NCBI RefSeq assembly: GCF_027924905.1
Contig: NZ_AP027055.1
Span: 930,001-994,000 of the forward strand
DNA length: 64,000 nt
Direction of reading: 5' to 3'
From: Limnohabitans sp. INBF002
Lineage (GTDB): Bacteria; Pseudomonadota; Gammaproteobacteria; Burkholderiales; Burkholderiaceae_C
Part shown: in pieces, positions 16,997 to 25,157 of the stretch
Numbering within the stretch: position 1 is the stretch's first letter
How the letters are laid out: every line of letters starts with the position of its first letter
Program-made: the position numbers and the translations under genes
The notes under the pieces: model-generated
The model's database searches: none
What the model was told of the DNA's origin: nothing
Seen by the model: only the letters and a program-made list of their open reading frames with translations

Positions 16997-18205
16997 ATGT
17001 CTACCCTGACTCAAATCTCAAGACCTTGGCGTGACGACGCAACCGTGATCGGTTTGGTAGGCATTGCTCATGCCAGCTCGCATTTTTCACACTTGCTGTT
17101 GCCGCTGATGTTTCCGGTTTTCATGACCACTTTTGGTCTGAGTTACTCGGAACTCGGCTTTTTGATGACTGTATTTTTTGTCGTCTCGGGGATGGGGCAA
17201 GCTTCCGCGGGCTTTGTGGTGGATCGATTTGGCGCACGTCCTGTGCTGTTTGCTTCATTGGTCATCTTGGCCTTGGGCTGCTTGGCAGTTGCGGCAGCGC
17301 AAAGCTATTTGGGCCTGATGATGGGGGCTGCTTGTTTGGGGCTTGGCAACTGTGCGTTCCACCCGGTTGATTTCACTATTTTGAATCAGAAGGTGTCTGC
17401 CCCACGCTTGGGCTATGCATTCAGTGCGCACGGATTGACAGGCAATTTGGGCTGGGCCCTTGCGCCTGTCTTTATGGTGGGCTTGAGTGCGGCATTCGGG
17501 TGGCGCACAGCTTATGTAGGGGCGGCTGGCTTGTTTTTGGCCATCTTTGTGTTGCTGGTTTGGCAGCGCGAGCTCTTACTGGCTGAGGTGGTTGATCACA
17601 AGCAAGATGCTGCGGGCGTTAGCACACTGGCGTTTTTAAAAATTCCCGTGGTGTGGTGGTGCTTTGGTTTCTTTTTGTTGTCCACCATGACGTTGGCTGT
17701 GGTGCAAAGCTTTGCTGTTTCGATTCTGCAAGCCATGCACAGTGTGACGTTTGAAGCAGCCACTTTTACTTTGACAGCGTACATGTTGTGTGCGGCTGCA
17801 GGCATGTTTGTTGGTGGTTTTGTAGCGGCGCGCTGGCCGCGCCACAGCGACAAAGTGGTTGCCAGTTGTATGACGGTTGCCGCTTTATTCATGGCCCTGT
17901 GTGGTAGCGGCATCTTTGACGCCACGGCCACAATGACCATCTTGGCGGCTACAGGCTTGGCGATTGGTGTGGGCGGGCCTTCGCGCGACATGATGATCAA
18001 AAAGGCGACACCGAAAGGCGCCACAGGTCGGGTTTACGGCATGGTGTATTCAGGCTTAGATGTGGGCTTTGCGATTTCGCCGTTGATTTTTGGTGTGTTC
18101 ATGGACCATGGCTGGTATGGTGCGACCCTATTGGGCGCTGCCTTGGTGTTGCTGCTGAGTGTGGTGGTCGCTTTAGGCGTGGGACGTCGAACTGTGCAGG
18201 CATGA
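16997..18205 (+). CDS. MFS transporter, fosmidomycin-resistance-like
   Basis: This is a 402-residue inner-membrane protein with about twelve hydrophobic segments. It carries the MFS loop motif between helices 2 and 3 (GFVVDRFGARPVL). The halves and the segment SAHGLTGNLGWALAPVF resemble the Fsr/fosmidomycin-resistance branch. Substrate and direction cannot be told from sequence. The ATG at 16997 (MSTLTQISRP) is preferred; an ATG at 16961 is in frame but sits in the loop of the clpB terminator hairpin. A shared terminator separates it from the convergent H1-SWIB gene. Confidence 0.8.
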   Translation: MSTLTQISRPWRDDATVIGLVGIAHASSHFSHLLLPLMFPVFMTTFGLSYSELGFLMTVFFVVSGMGQASAGFVVDRFGARPVLFASLVILALGCLAVAAAQSYLGLMMGAACLGLGNCAFHPVDFTILNQKVSAPRLGYAFSAHGLTGNLGWALAPVFMVGLSAAFGWRTAYVGAAGLFLAIFVLLVWQRELLLAEVVDHKQDAAGVSTLAFLKIPVVWWCFGFFLLSTMTLAVVQSFAVSILQAMHSVTFEAATFTLTAYMLCAAAGMFVGGFVAARWPRHSDKVVASCMTVAALFMALCGSGIFDATATMTILAATGLAIGVGGPSRDMMIKKATPKGATGRVYGMVYSGLDVGFAISPLIFGVFMDHGWYGATLLGAALVLLLSVVVALGVGRRTVQA

Positions 18206-18221
18206 GTTGATCTTTATGCAT

Positions 18222-18251
18222 AAAAAAAGGGACCGTCAGGTCCCTTTTTTG
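18222..18251. terminator. Bidirectional intrinsic terminator
   Basis: AAAAAAAGGGACC pairs with GGTCCCTTTTTT around a GTCA loop. A-run and T-run flank both sides, so it can end both the MFS gene and the convergent H1-SWIB gene. Confidence 0.92.
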
Positions 18252-18267
18252 TTTCAGCAAAACTGAA

Positions 18268-18723
18268 TTACTTCAGGTGTTTGCCGATCAAGCCAGCCAA
18301 TTCAAACATCGTGACTTGAGCTTTGCCGAACACGGACTTGAGCTTCTCGTCAGCGTTGATGTTGCGCTTGTTCACGCTGTCTTGCAGGCCATGCTTTTTG
18401 ATGTATGTCCACATCTTGCTGACCACTTCAGTACGTGGCACGGGTGTGCTGCCAATCACAGCAGCCAAAGCGGCGCTAGGTGTGAGCGCTTTCATGAACG
18501 CTGCGTTAGGCGTACGCTTTTTAGCAGGTGCTTTTTTGGCTGCAACTTTTTTCGCTGGGGCTTTTTTAGCAACAACTTTTTTAGCTGCTACTTTCTTAGC
18601 GGGAGCAGCTTTCTTAGCTGCAACCTTTTTTGCAGGAGCCGCTTTTTTAGCTGCTACTTTCTTAGCGGGAGCAGCTTTCTTTGCTGCTACTTTTTTAGCC
18701 GGAGCTTTTTTTGCAGTTGCCAT
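18268..18723 (-). CDS. Histone H1-like protein with C-terminal SWIB/MDM2 domain
   Basis: This is probably a nucleoid-associated DNA-binding protein. Residues 1-70 consist almost only of Lys, Ala, Pro and Val in repeats of the type KKAAPAKKVAA, like the tails of histone H1 and AlgP. Residues about 75-151 form a SWIB domain (TPSAALAAVIGSTPVPRTEV, MWTYIKKHGLQD, NADEKLKSVFGK, MFELAGLIGKHL). The ATG at 18723 has AAGGAA upstream on the minus strand. An upstream in-frame Met would add 11 residues and is unlikely. The fusion is known in Burkholderiales and Chlamydiae, but its function is poorly defined. Confidence 0.9.
   Translation of the reverse strand: MATAKKAPAKKVAAKKAAPAKKVAAKKAAPAKKVAAKKAAPAKKVAAKKVVAKKAPAKKVAAKKAPAKKRTPNAAFMKALTPSAALAAVIGSTPVPRTEVVSKMWTYIKKHGLQDSVNKRNINADEKLKSVFGKAQVTMFELAGLIGKHLK
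18535..18720 (-). repeat. Tandem 33-bp-type repeats encoding the KKAAPAKKVAA units
   Basis: The N-terminal part of the H1-like gene contains at least three nearly identical units of about 33 bases, then shorter variants. Such repeats can change number by slippage or recombination, so tail length may vary between strains. Confidence 0.75.
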
Positions 18724-19150
18724 GGTTGATTTCCTTCTAGAAGTGTTTGTTATCAAGCCTTAGAGATATCGCTCTAGACCAATGCGGATGCTAATTGAGA
18801 ACGCGCGTCTTTCCAAGCTAAAAACGACTTTTTTCTCTGGAGAATGTTGTTTTTTGTGAGTGTGCTTTGCTGCGCACCGAGTTGATGCGCTCGCACGCCT
18901 TATTTGTGATCGAGAGGCACATCGCCTTAATGTCGAAAATGATTTTCACATTGCGGTAAATTGACTTGCTGCACTGCAATAATTTTTCTTGATATGAGAA
19001 ATTGAATTTCATAATTCAGAATATGTTTTGTAACTTGTTGTTTTAATTGAGAATAAATATATTCTTATATAAGACATAAGATGCGAATCAACTCTTATAG
19101 AAGACTTATAGTTGATCCATCGTCAACCACTTAACTTCCTGGAGTGAACC
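18724..19150. other. 427-base AT-rich intergenic region between the H1-SWIB gene and aceA
   Basis: No credible gene was found. A 64-codon minus-strand frame at 18818-19012 has no family resemblance and no good start context. Base composition falls to strongly AT-rich from about 18940 to 19115. The region must hold the promoters of both divergent genes; the aceA side carries the palindromes listed separately. Confidence 0.7.
19063..19104. promoter_or_regulatory. Paired 12-bp palindromes upstream of aceA (candidate operators)
   Basis: TCTTATATAAGA at 19063-19074 is a perfect palindrome. TCTTATAGAAGA at 19093-19104 is a near copy starting exactly 30 bases later, about three helical turns. A further CTTATAG occurs at 19105-19111. 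The first copy overlaps a possible TTGAGA/TATAAG promoter (19047-19073). The binding protein is not known to me. Confidence 0.5.
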
Positions 19151-20482
19151 ATGCCTCAATCACTGAACGAACAACTCAGCCGCGAACAACAAATTGCCGC
19201 CCTCGAAAAAGACTGGGCCACCAACCCACGCTGGAAAGGCGTGAAGCGTGGTTACTCTGCTGCTGACGTTGTGCGTTTGCGCGGCAGCATGCCTATCGAG
19301 CACACACTCGCCAAGCGCGGTGCTGAAAAGCTCTGGGAAAAAGTCAACGGCGGCGCCAAGAAAGGCTACGTCAACGCATTCGGCGCCATCTCTGCAGGTC
19401 AAGCCATGCAACAAGCCAAAGCGGGTTTGGAAGCTGTGTACTTGTCAGGCTGGCAAGTTGCTGCTGACGGCAACACGTCAGAGACCATGTACCCAGACCA
19501 ATCGCTCTACGCGTATGACTCGGTGCCCACCATGGTTCGCCGCATCAACAACACCTTCAAGCGTGCTGACGAAATTCAATGGGGCCGTGGCGTCAACCCA
19601 GGCGACAAAGAATTCATCGACTACTTCTTGCCCATCGTGGCTGACGCTGAAGCCGGTTTCGGCGGCGTGTTGAACGCTTTCGAGTTGATGAAGAACATGA
19701 TCTCTGCTGGCGCTGCTGGCGTTCACTTCGAAGACCAATTGGCTGCTGTGAAGAAATGCGGTCACATGGGCGGCAAAGTGTTGGTGCCCACACAAGAAGC
19801 TTGCGAGAAATTGATCTCTGCACGTTTCGCAGCTGACGTCATGGGTACATCCACCATCGTGTTGGCCCGTACCGATGCTGAAGCCGCTAACTTGATCACT
19901 TCTGATCACGATGCCAACGACAAGCCTTTCTTGACTGGCGAGCGCACACAAGAAGGTTTCTACCGCGTCAAAAACGGTTTGGAACAAGCCATCAGCCGCG
20001 GCGTTGCATACGCGCCTTACGCTGACTTGGTGTGGTGCGAAACAGGCGTGCCAGACATTGGCTTCGCTCGCGAATTCGCACAAGCTGTGCACGCTGCATG
20101 CCCAGGCAAGCTGTTGTCTTACAACTGCTCACCTTCTTTCAACTGGAAGAAGAACCTCAACGACAGCCAAATCGCTTCGTTCCAAGAAGACTTGTCAGCA
20201 TTGGGCTACAAGTACCAGTTCATCACCTTGGCTGGTATCCACATCAACTGGTACAACACCTTCCAGTTCGCCAATGCATACGCCAACGGCGAAGGCATGA
20301 AGCACTACGTCAACATGGTGCAAGAGCCTGAATTCGCAGCGCGCGACAAGGGTTACACCTTCGTGTCACACCAACAAGAAGTGGGCGCAGGCTACTTCGA
20401 CGACGTGACGACTGTGATCCAAGGCGGTTCATCTTCTGTGAAAGCCCTCACAGGTTCTACGGAAGAAGAGCAGTTCCACTAA
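19151..20482 (+). CDS. aceA: Isocitrate lyase
   Basis: It splits isocitrate to succinate and glyoxylate, the first step of the glyoxylate bypass needed for growth on acetate or fatty acids. The 443-residue protein is the standard bacterial form. The catalytic KKCGH motif is at 201-205 (C203), with [22 protein letters not shown] and [12 protein letters not shown] also conserved. GGAG lies 8-11 bases before the ATG. Codon choice is uniform, suggesting high expression. No malate synthase gene is adjacent. Control probably acts through the AT-rich region upstream. Confidence 0.97.
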   Translation: MPQSLNEQLSREQQIAALEKDWATNPRWKGVKRGYSAADVVRLRGSMPIEHTLAKRGAEKLWEKVNGGAKKGYVNAFGAISAGQAMQQAKAGLEAVYLSGWQVAADGNTSETMYPDQSLYAYDSVPTMVRRINNTFKRADEIQWGRGVNPGDKEFIDYFLPIVADAEAGFGGVLNAFELMKNMISAGAAGVHFEDQLAAVKKCGHMGGKVLVPTQEACEKLISARFAADVMGTSTIVLARTDAEAANLITSDHDANDKPFLTGERTQEGFYRVKNGLEQAISRGVAYAPYADLVWCETGVPDIGFAREFAQAVHAACPGKLLSYNCSPSFNWKKNLNDSQIASFQEDLSALGYKYQFITLAGIHINWYNTFQFANAYANGEGMKHYVNMVQEPEFAARDKGYTFVSHQQEVGAGYFDDVTTVIQGGSSSVKALTGSTEEEQFH

Positions 20483-20537
20483 GCACTTCAATTGAGAGAT
20501 GGCCTGAGAAGGCTGTCTCTTGGTTTGAATAGGGTTG

Positions 20538-20574
20538 AAACCACTCAACGCGCGAGCGTTGGGTGGTTTTTTTA
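20538..20574 (+). terminator. Intrinsic terminator of aceA
   Basis: AACCACTCAACGC pairs with GCGTTGGGTGGTT (one G-T wobble) around a GCGA loop, followed by a T-tract. Confidence 0.9.
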
Positions 20575-20583
20575 TTTAGGCGA

Positions 20584-20937
20584 TCAGCGCTTGCATTTGT
20601 AGACAGCAAATATCTGCTTGCCAAATTCAGGCGCGGCATCTTTCACCAGTGTGTCGCCGCCTAATTCCACCGCATTGTTTTGCCCAAGCTGCAGCAAGTT
20701 GGCCTCTACGGCATCCGCGTCGCGGTTGTAGATGCCCACTTTGGTGACGACGTTCACATTGACTTTGCCAAGTGACTGACAGTGCGTCACTTGATTGCTT
20801 TTCATGAGCAGCACGCGTTCAGAGCCTGCGGCTGGTTTGAGGAAGCTGTTGGCGCACCCCATCAACAAGGATGTCGAGATGATGCAGCCACTGAGAAGCT
20901 TCAACTTCGTTGTGCATATTCCTGCATTGAGTGTCAT
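20584..20937 (-). CDS. Small lipoprotein, DUF4156-like
   Basis: This is a 117-residue predicted outer-membrane or periplasmic lipoprotein. An N-terminal hydrophobic signal ends in a lipobox-like LLMGCAN, with lipidation expected at the cysteine near residue 28. The remainder (VTHCQSLGKVNV, DAVEANLLQLGQNNAVELGGD, ending AVYKCKR) follows the layout of DUF4156 proteins: an early cysteine, an N-x-A/L-G-x-N stretch and a terminal Tyr-x-Cys. No function is known. It follows an XRE regulator by 15 bases on the same strand and is probably co-transcribed with it. Confidence 0.65.
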   Translation of the reverse strand: MTLNAGICTTKLKLLSGCIISTSLLMGCANSFLKPAAGSERVLLMKSNQVTHCQSLGKVNVNVVTKVGIYNRDADAVEANLLQLGQNNAVELGGDTLVKDAAPEFGKQIFAVYKCKR

Positions 20938-20952
20938 GTGGTGAATAGCCTC

Positions 20953-21225
20953 TTATTTTGAATTAATGTGCATATCAATTGGTGCTAACAGCATCCATGG
21001 CTCAACGCCTAAAGTTTCGGCGAGGCGTTCGATATTAGCCAACGACACGTTCCAAACACTTCGCTCGACCGCTGACACATAAGTTCTGTCGAGATCGCAG
21101 GAGAGGGCTAGTTTTTCTTGCGACCATCCTTTTTCAACCCGCAGCGTCCGGATATGCCATGCAAGTACTCCGCGGAGGTCATTTTTCGCGGGTTTCTTTT
21201 TGGGGGGAGTTGGTTTGGCTGACAC
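20953..21225 (-). CDS. XRE-family helix-turn-helix regulator
   Basis: This is a 90-residue DNA-binding protein. After a short basic N-terminus (KPTPPKKKPAKND), residues about 18-80 form an HTH_3 domain (HIRTLRVEKGWSQEKLALSCDLDRTYVSAVER, here cited in part), with the recognition helix around DLDRTYVSAVE. It starts with GTG at 21225. Small XRE proteins of this kind often repress their own operon; here the only companion is the downstream lipoprotein. No toxin gene is adjacent. The target is unknown. Confidence 0.8.
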   Translation of the reverse strand: MSAKPTPPKKKPAKNDLRGVLAWHIRTLRVEKGWSQEKLALSCDLDRTYVSAVERSVWNVSLANIERLAETLGVEPWMLLAPIDMHINSK

Positions 21226-21330
21226 CCTAGAAGCATCCCAATATGCTAAGCTTGCATCTACGGAGTTTGCTTCTCAAATGAAGGTGTCCGTTTAAAACGA
21301 AATGAACTTTTTAAAGAATTTGGAAAAAAT

Positions 21331-21672
21331 ATGAAAAATACATACCTTTTTTTGTTGGTAGTTGTTGCGTCATTGATCGGTTGCGCGTCACCAACGGTTG
21401 TTCAGAGTATGAAACCTGGTGACGCGGGTTTGTCTTGTGCTCAATTGCAAAATGAATACTCAGATGCAGATCGCTTCAAAAAAGAAGCAGAGGGCGAAAA
21501 GGGCGTAACGGGTGGTAACGCAGCGCGCTTGCTGTTTTGGCCAGCCATCATCGGCACATATATGAATGCAAACGAAGCGATTGCAGCGGCGGAAAACCGT
21601 AAGGTTAATTTGGCTAATTTGATGAATCAAAAGAGTTGCCAAGTACCTGGTTCGTACCAAAGTCAGAAGTGA
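21331..21672 (+). CDS. Small lipoprotein of unknown function
   Basis: This is a 113-residue protein with a signal peptide (MKNTYLFLLVVVASLIGCAS) and lipobox LIGC, so it is probably anchored to a membrane through the cysteine at residue 18. The mature part contains a C-A-Q-L segment, a charged stretch (KKEAEGEKG) and a mildly hydrophobic FWPAIIGTYMNANEAI segment, and it ends with a second cysteine pair region (KSCQVPGSY). I do not recognise a function. It is divergent from the XRE gene and lies before the thrS operon. Confidence 0.7.
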   Translation: MKNTYLFLLVVVASLIGCASPTVVQSMKPGDAGLSCAQLQNEYSDADRFKKEAEGEKGVTGGNAARLLFWPAIIGTYMNANEAIAAAENRKVNLANLMNQKSCQVPGSYQSQK

Positions 21673-21743
21673 GAAATTTTTTGTAACCTGCATCTGTGAG
21701 GCTCAGCGCTAAAATCATCGCTTAGCGTTTAGGCACTCATTCC

Positions 21744-21769
21744 AAGCGCGGCCTTTGCCGCGCTTTTTT
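21744..21769 (+). terminator. Intrinsic terminator, possibly an attenuator, just before thrS
   Basis: AAGCGCGGC pairs with GCCGCGCTT around a CTTT loop, followed by six T. It ends only 13 bases before the thrS start. It may simply end the lipoprotein transcript. A possible -10 TAAAAT at 21710-21715 would place it inside a short thrS leader instead. Confidence 0.8.
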
Positions 21770-21781
21770 CATTGAAAACAC

Positions 21782-23689
21782 ATGGTTCAAATTACTCTTC
21801 CCGACGGTTCGCAACGTGAATTTCCAGGCCCCGTGACGGTGGCCGAAGTGGCTGCGTCGATTGGCGCTGGCTTGGCCAAGGCAGCTTTGGCTGGCAAGGT
21901 CGATGGCAAGGTGGTGGACACCAGCTACACGATGAGCAGCAATGCGAGCTTGGCCATCATCACAGCCAAAGACGCTGAAGGCTTGGAGGTGATTCGTCAC
22001 TCCACCGCCCATTTGTTGGCCTATGCGGTGAAGGAACTGTTCCCCGAGGCGCAAGTCACCATTGGCCCTGTCATTGACGACGGTTTCTTTTACGACTTTT
22101 CATTCACCCGTGGTTTCACGCCTGAAGACTTGGCCGCCATTGAAAAGCGCATGACCGAGTTGGCCAACAAAGACGAGGCCGTGGTGCGTCGTGTGTTGCC
22201 GCGCGACGAAGCCGTGGCTTATTTCAAGGGCTTGGGCGAGCACTACAAAGCCGAAATCATTGCCAGCATTCCTCGCAACGAAGACGTGAGCTTGTATCGC
22301 GAAGGCAATTTTGAAGACTTGTGTCGTGGCCCGCACGTGCCCAGCACCGGCAAGCTCAAGCATTTCAAGCTCATGAAAGTGGCTGGTGCCTACTGGCGCG
22401 GCGACAGCAAAAACGAAATGCTGCAACGCATTTACGGCACAGCTTGGGCCAGCAAAGACGATTTGCCGCTATACCTGAAACGCTTGGAAGAAGCTGAAAA
22501 GCGCGACCACCGCAAGCTGGGCCGCGAACTTGATTTGTTCCACATCGACGAACACGCCCCTGGCTTGGTGTTCTGGCACCCCAAGGGTTGGAGCGTGTGG
22601 CAAACCATCGAGCAGTACATGCGTCAGGTTTACCGCGACAACGGTTACCTTGAAGTCAAAGGCCCGCAGATCATTGACAAGTCTTTGTGGGAAAAAACGG
22701 GTCACTGGGACAAGTACCGCGACAACATGTTCACCACCGAGTCTGAAAAGCGTGACTACGCTTTGAAGCCAATGAACTGCCCCGGCCACATCTTGATCTT
22801 CAAGCAAGGCATCAAGAGCTACCGCGACCTGCCACTGCGCTACGGCGAGTTTGGCCAATGCCACCGCAACGAGCCATCTGGCGGCTTGCACGGCATCATG
22901 CGCGTGCGTGGATTTACGCAGGATGACGGCCACATCTTCTGTACCGAAGACCAAATCTTGCCTGAGTGCGACACCTTCACCAAGGTGCTCAAGAAGGTGT
23001 ACGAAGACTTTGGCTTCACCAACATCTTGTACAAAGTCTCCACACGCCCCGAGGCCCGCATTGGCTCCGACGATTTGTGGGACAAGGCTGAAAAGGCTTT
23101 GATGGATAGCTTGACTGCGGCCGGTTGCGAGTACGTCATCTCTGAAGGCGACGGCGCTTTCTACGGCCCCAAGATTGAATACACCCTCAAAGACGCGATT
23201 GGTCGTGAGTGGCAGTGCGGCACGATTCAGGTCGACTTCAACCTGTCCGAGCGCTTGGATGCCGAGTACACGGCAGAAGACGGTTCACGCCAACGCCCCG
23301 TCATCTTGCACCGCGCCATCGTGGGCAGTATGGAGCGTTTCATCGGAATTTTGATCGAACAGCACGCTGGCGCCTTGCCCACTTGGCTGGCACCAACCCA
23401 AGTTTCGGTGCTCAATATCACCGATTCACAGGCCGAATATGCCCAAGAAGTTGCGAAAACGCTGCGAAATCAAGGGCTTAGGGTCGATTTAGACCTCCGC
23501 AACGAGAAAATCACGTATAAAATACGCGAGCATTCAATGCAAAAGCTTCCCTACATCTTGGTCGTAGGCGACAAAGAGAAGGAAGCTGGCGCCGTCGCAG
23601 TGCGCGCCCGAGGCAATCAAGACCTCGGTGTGATGTCCCTCGAAGCCTTCTCTCAAAAGATTGCCTCCGACATCGCTCTCAAAAGCTGA
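21782..23689 (+). CDS. thrS: Threonine-tRNA ligase
   Basis: This class II aminoacyl-tRNA synthetase charges tRNA-Thr. The 635-residue protein is full length. It has an N-terminal TGS domain ([14 protein letters not shown]), an editing domain ([16 protein letters not shown], with the HxxxH-type site), a catalytic core with [10 protein letters not shown] and [21 protein letters not shown], and a C-terminal anticodon-binding domain ([14 protein letters not shown]). No Shine-Dalgarno stands out upstream because the terminator hairpin occupies that space. It heads the thrS-infC-rpmI-rplT-pheS-pheT operon. Confidence 0.97.
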   Translation: MVQITLPDGSQREFPGPVTVAEVAASIGAGLAKAALAGKVDGKVVDTSYTMSSNASLAIITAKDAEGLEVIRHSTAHLLAYAVKELFPEAQVTIGPVIDDGFFYDFSFTRGFTPEDLAAIEKRMTELANKDEAVVRRVLPRDEAVAYFKGLGEHYKAEIIASIPRNEDVSLYREGNFEDLCRGPHVPSTGKLKHFKLMKVAGAYWRGDSKNEMLQRIYGTAWASKDDLPLYLKRLEEAEKRDHRKLGRELDLFHIDEHAPGLVFWHPKGWSVWQTIEQYMRQVYRDNGYLEVKGPQIIDKSLWEKTGHWDKYRDNMFTTESEKRDYALKPMNCPGHILIFKQGIKSYRDLPLRYGEFGQCHRNEPSGGLHGIMRVRGFTQDDGHIFCTEDQILPECDTFTKVLKKVYEDFGFTNILYKVSTRPEARIGSDDLWDKAEKALMDSLTAAGCEYVISEGDGAFYGPKIEYTLKDAIGREWQCGTIQVDFNLSERLDAEYTAEDGSRQRPVILHRAIVGSMERFIGILIEQHAGALPTWLAPTQVSVLNITDSQAEYAQEVAKTLRNQGLRVDLDLRNEKITYKIREHSMQKLPYILVVGDKEKEAGAVAVRARGNQDLGVMSLEAFSQKIASDIALKS

Positions 23690-23765
23690 TTTCATTGAGA
23701 AATTGCCAAGAGTTGTGCGTCGCACACGTGTGTCGGTTTGTTTTTGATTTTTAAGGATAGTCACC

Positions 23766-24365
23766 ATCGCTACAGAATTTCGCGACCGCCGCCAGCGCGA
23801 GGAACGCAAACACCGCCTTAACCGGGAAATCATGGCCCCGGAAGTCCGCCTTTCAGGTCCTGACAACGAACCCCTCGGTATCGTGAGCTTGGCTGATGCC
23901 TTGCGCATGGCCGGTGAGATTGACGTTGACTTGGTTGAAATTGCCGCCACGGCTGTGCCGCCGGTGTGCCGTTTGATGGATTACGGTAAGTTCAAGTACC
24001 AAGAGCAAAAGAAGGCTGCTGAAGCGAAGTCCAAGCAAAAGGTCATCGAGGTCAAGGAAATCAAGTTCCGTCCCGGTACCGATGATGGTGACTACAACAT
24101 CAAGATGCGCAACATCAAGCGCTTCTTAGATGACGGTGACAAATGCAAGATCACGCTGCGCTTTCGTGGCCGCGAGATCACGCATCAAGAAATTGGTATG
24201 GCGCTGTTGCAGCGCATCCGTGATGAGTTGGCGGACCTGATCGTTGTTGAGCAGTTCCCCAAACTCGAAGGGCGTCAAATGATCATGATGATCGCGCCTG
24301 GTAAGAAGAAATCAGGTGGCGCCGCCAAACCTGCTGCAGAATCCGCTCCGGCAGCCTCTGCATAA
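23766..24365 (+). CDS. infC: Translation initiation factor IF-3, starting at ATC
   Basis: IF-3 prevents premature 50S joining and proofreads start codons. Reading from ATC at 23766 gives 199 residues beginning (M)[15 protein letters not shown], which supplies the N-terminal helix normal for IF-3. It is preceded by AAGGATAG. The first in-frame ATG (23832) would remove 22 residues including this conserved basic segment. Rare AUU/AUC starts are the known device by which IF-3 represses its own mRNA. The C-domain includes [17 protein letters not shown] and [13 protein letters not shown]; an Ala/Pro-rich tail follows. Confidence 0.9.
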   Translation: MATEFRDRRQREERKHRLNREIMAPEVRLSGPDNEPLGIVSLADALRMAGEIDVDLVEIAATAVPPVCRLMDYGKFKYQEQKKAAEAKSKQKVIEVKEIKFRPGTDDGDYNIKMRNIKRFLDDGDKCKITLRFRGREITHQEIGMALLQRIRDELADLIVVEQFPKLEGRQMIMMIAPGKKKSGGAAKPAAESAPAASA

Positions 24366-24371
24366 ATTGGT

Positions 24372-24394
24372 AGCGCAGCGTGCTGCTGCGCTTT
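24372..24394 (+). promoter_or_regulatory. Hairpin in the infC-rpmI leader
   Basis: AGCGCAGC (24372-24379) pairs with GCTGCGCT (24385-24392), followed by TT. It lies in the 116-base space before rpmI, where L20-dependent control is known in other bacteria. It could be a weak terminator or part of that operator; this is inference. Confidence 0.35.
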
Positions 24395-24481
24395 GAAGGT
24401 AAGCAAATTCGTGTCTCGGGGCTAACAAGACTGCACATCGGTGTGTGGGCGCCTCACGAGCACAAATAAAGGAGCATCTAA

Positions 24482-24685
24482 ATGCCCAAAATGAAGACCA
24501 AAAGCAGCGCTAAAAAGCGCTTCCGCGTTCGTCCAGGCGGTACCGTTAAACGCGGTCAAGCCTTCAAACGTCACATCTTGACCAAGAAGACGACCAAGAA
24601 CAAGCGTCACTTGCGTGGTGCAGTGAATGTGCATGAGACCAACATGGGTCACATGGCGCAAATGCTGCCCAAGTGCGGCCTGTAA
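24482..24685 (+). CDS. rpmI: Large ribosomal subunit protein bL35
   Basis: This small, very basic 50S protein has 67 residues ([20 protein letters not shown]) with the conserved [17 protein letters not shown] segment. AAGGAG lies at 24471-24476. It stands in the usual order infC-rpmI-rplT, 26 bases before rplT. Expression is probably governed together with rplT by L20 feedback, as in related operons. Confidence 0.96.
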   Translation: MPKMKTKSSAKKRFRVRPGGTVKRGQAFKRHILTKKTTKNKRHLRGAVNVHETNMGHMAQMLPKCGL

Positions 24686-24711
24686 TTAACTGACGAACAA
24701 GGAGAAAAAAT

Positions 24712-25071
24712 ATGCCTCGCGTTAAACGTGGTGTTACGGCCCGTGCCCGTCACAAAAAAGTTCTGGCTTTAGCCAAAGGTTTCCGCGGTCGCCGCGGTAA
24801 CGTCTTCCGCATCGCTAAACAAGCGGTGATGAAGGCTGGTCAATATGCTTACCGCGACCGCCGCACTAAAAAGCGCGTGTTCCGTCAGCTGTGGATCGCT
24901 CGTATCAATGCTGCCGCACGTCAATGCGGTCTGACATACAGCCAATTCGCCAACGGCCTGAAAAAGGCAGCGATCGAAATCGACCGCAAGATGTTGGCCG
25001 ACTTGGCCGTTCACGACATGGCTGCTTTCACCAGCATCGTGAATCAAGTCAAAGCCAAATTGGCCGCTTGA
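24712..25071 (+). CDS. rplT: Large ribosomal subunit protein bL20
   Basis: L20 is an early 23S rRNA assembly protein and the autorepressor of the infC-rpmI-rplT genes in several bacteria. The 119-residue protein begins [20 protein letters not shown] and has the conserved [20 protein letters not shown] and [11 protein letters not shown] segments. AAGGAG precedes the ATG. A hairpin with a T-run follows before pheS. Confidence 0.97.
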   Translation: MPRVKRGVTARARHKKVLALAKGFRGRRGNVFRIAKQAVMKAGQYAYRDRRTKKRVFRQLWIARINAAARQCGLTYSQFANGLKKAAIEIDRKMLADLAVHDMAAFTSIVNQVKAKLAA

Positions 25072-25097
25072 TAGCCAAGGGTTAACCACCCACGAGT

Positions 25098-25135
25098 AAA
25101 GGGGTTGGGGCTACACAGCTTCAATCCCTTTTTTG
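25098..25135 (+). terminator. Terminator or attenuator between rplT and pheS
   Basis: AAAGGGGTTG pairs with CAATCCCTTT (one wobble), with an inner GGCT/AGCT stem and a six-T tract. The T-tract ends 23 bases before pheS. No Phe-rich leader peptide was seen, so E. coli-type attenuation is not evident. Confidence 0.75.
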
Positions 25136-25157
25136 TTTTCTCATTCCCCGAATTCTT

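Noticed and set aside
18535-18720. Regular repeats that could be mistaken for a CRISPR array
   Set aside because: The units are contiguous with no unique spacers and encode the Lys/Ala arm in frame.
18818-19012. 64-codon minus-strand open frame in the AT-rich region before aceA
   Set aside because: No ribosome-binding site, no family resemblance, and it lies in a probable promoter region.
23832-24365. infC starting at the first ATG
   Set aside because: It would remove the conserved IF-3 N-terminal segment, which is encoded in frame from ATC at 23766.
25072-25157. Possible pheM-like leader peptide before pheST
   Set aside because: No short frame with clustered Phe codons was found, although a terminator-like hairpin is present.
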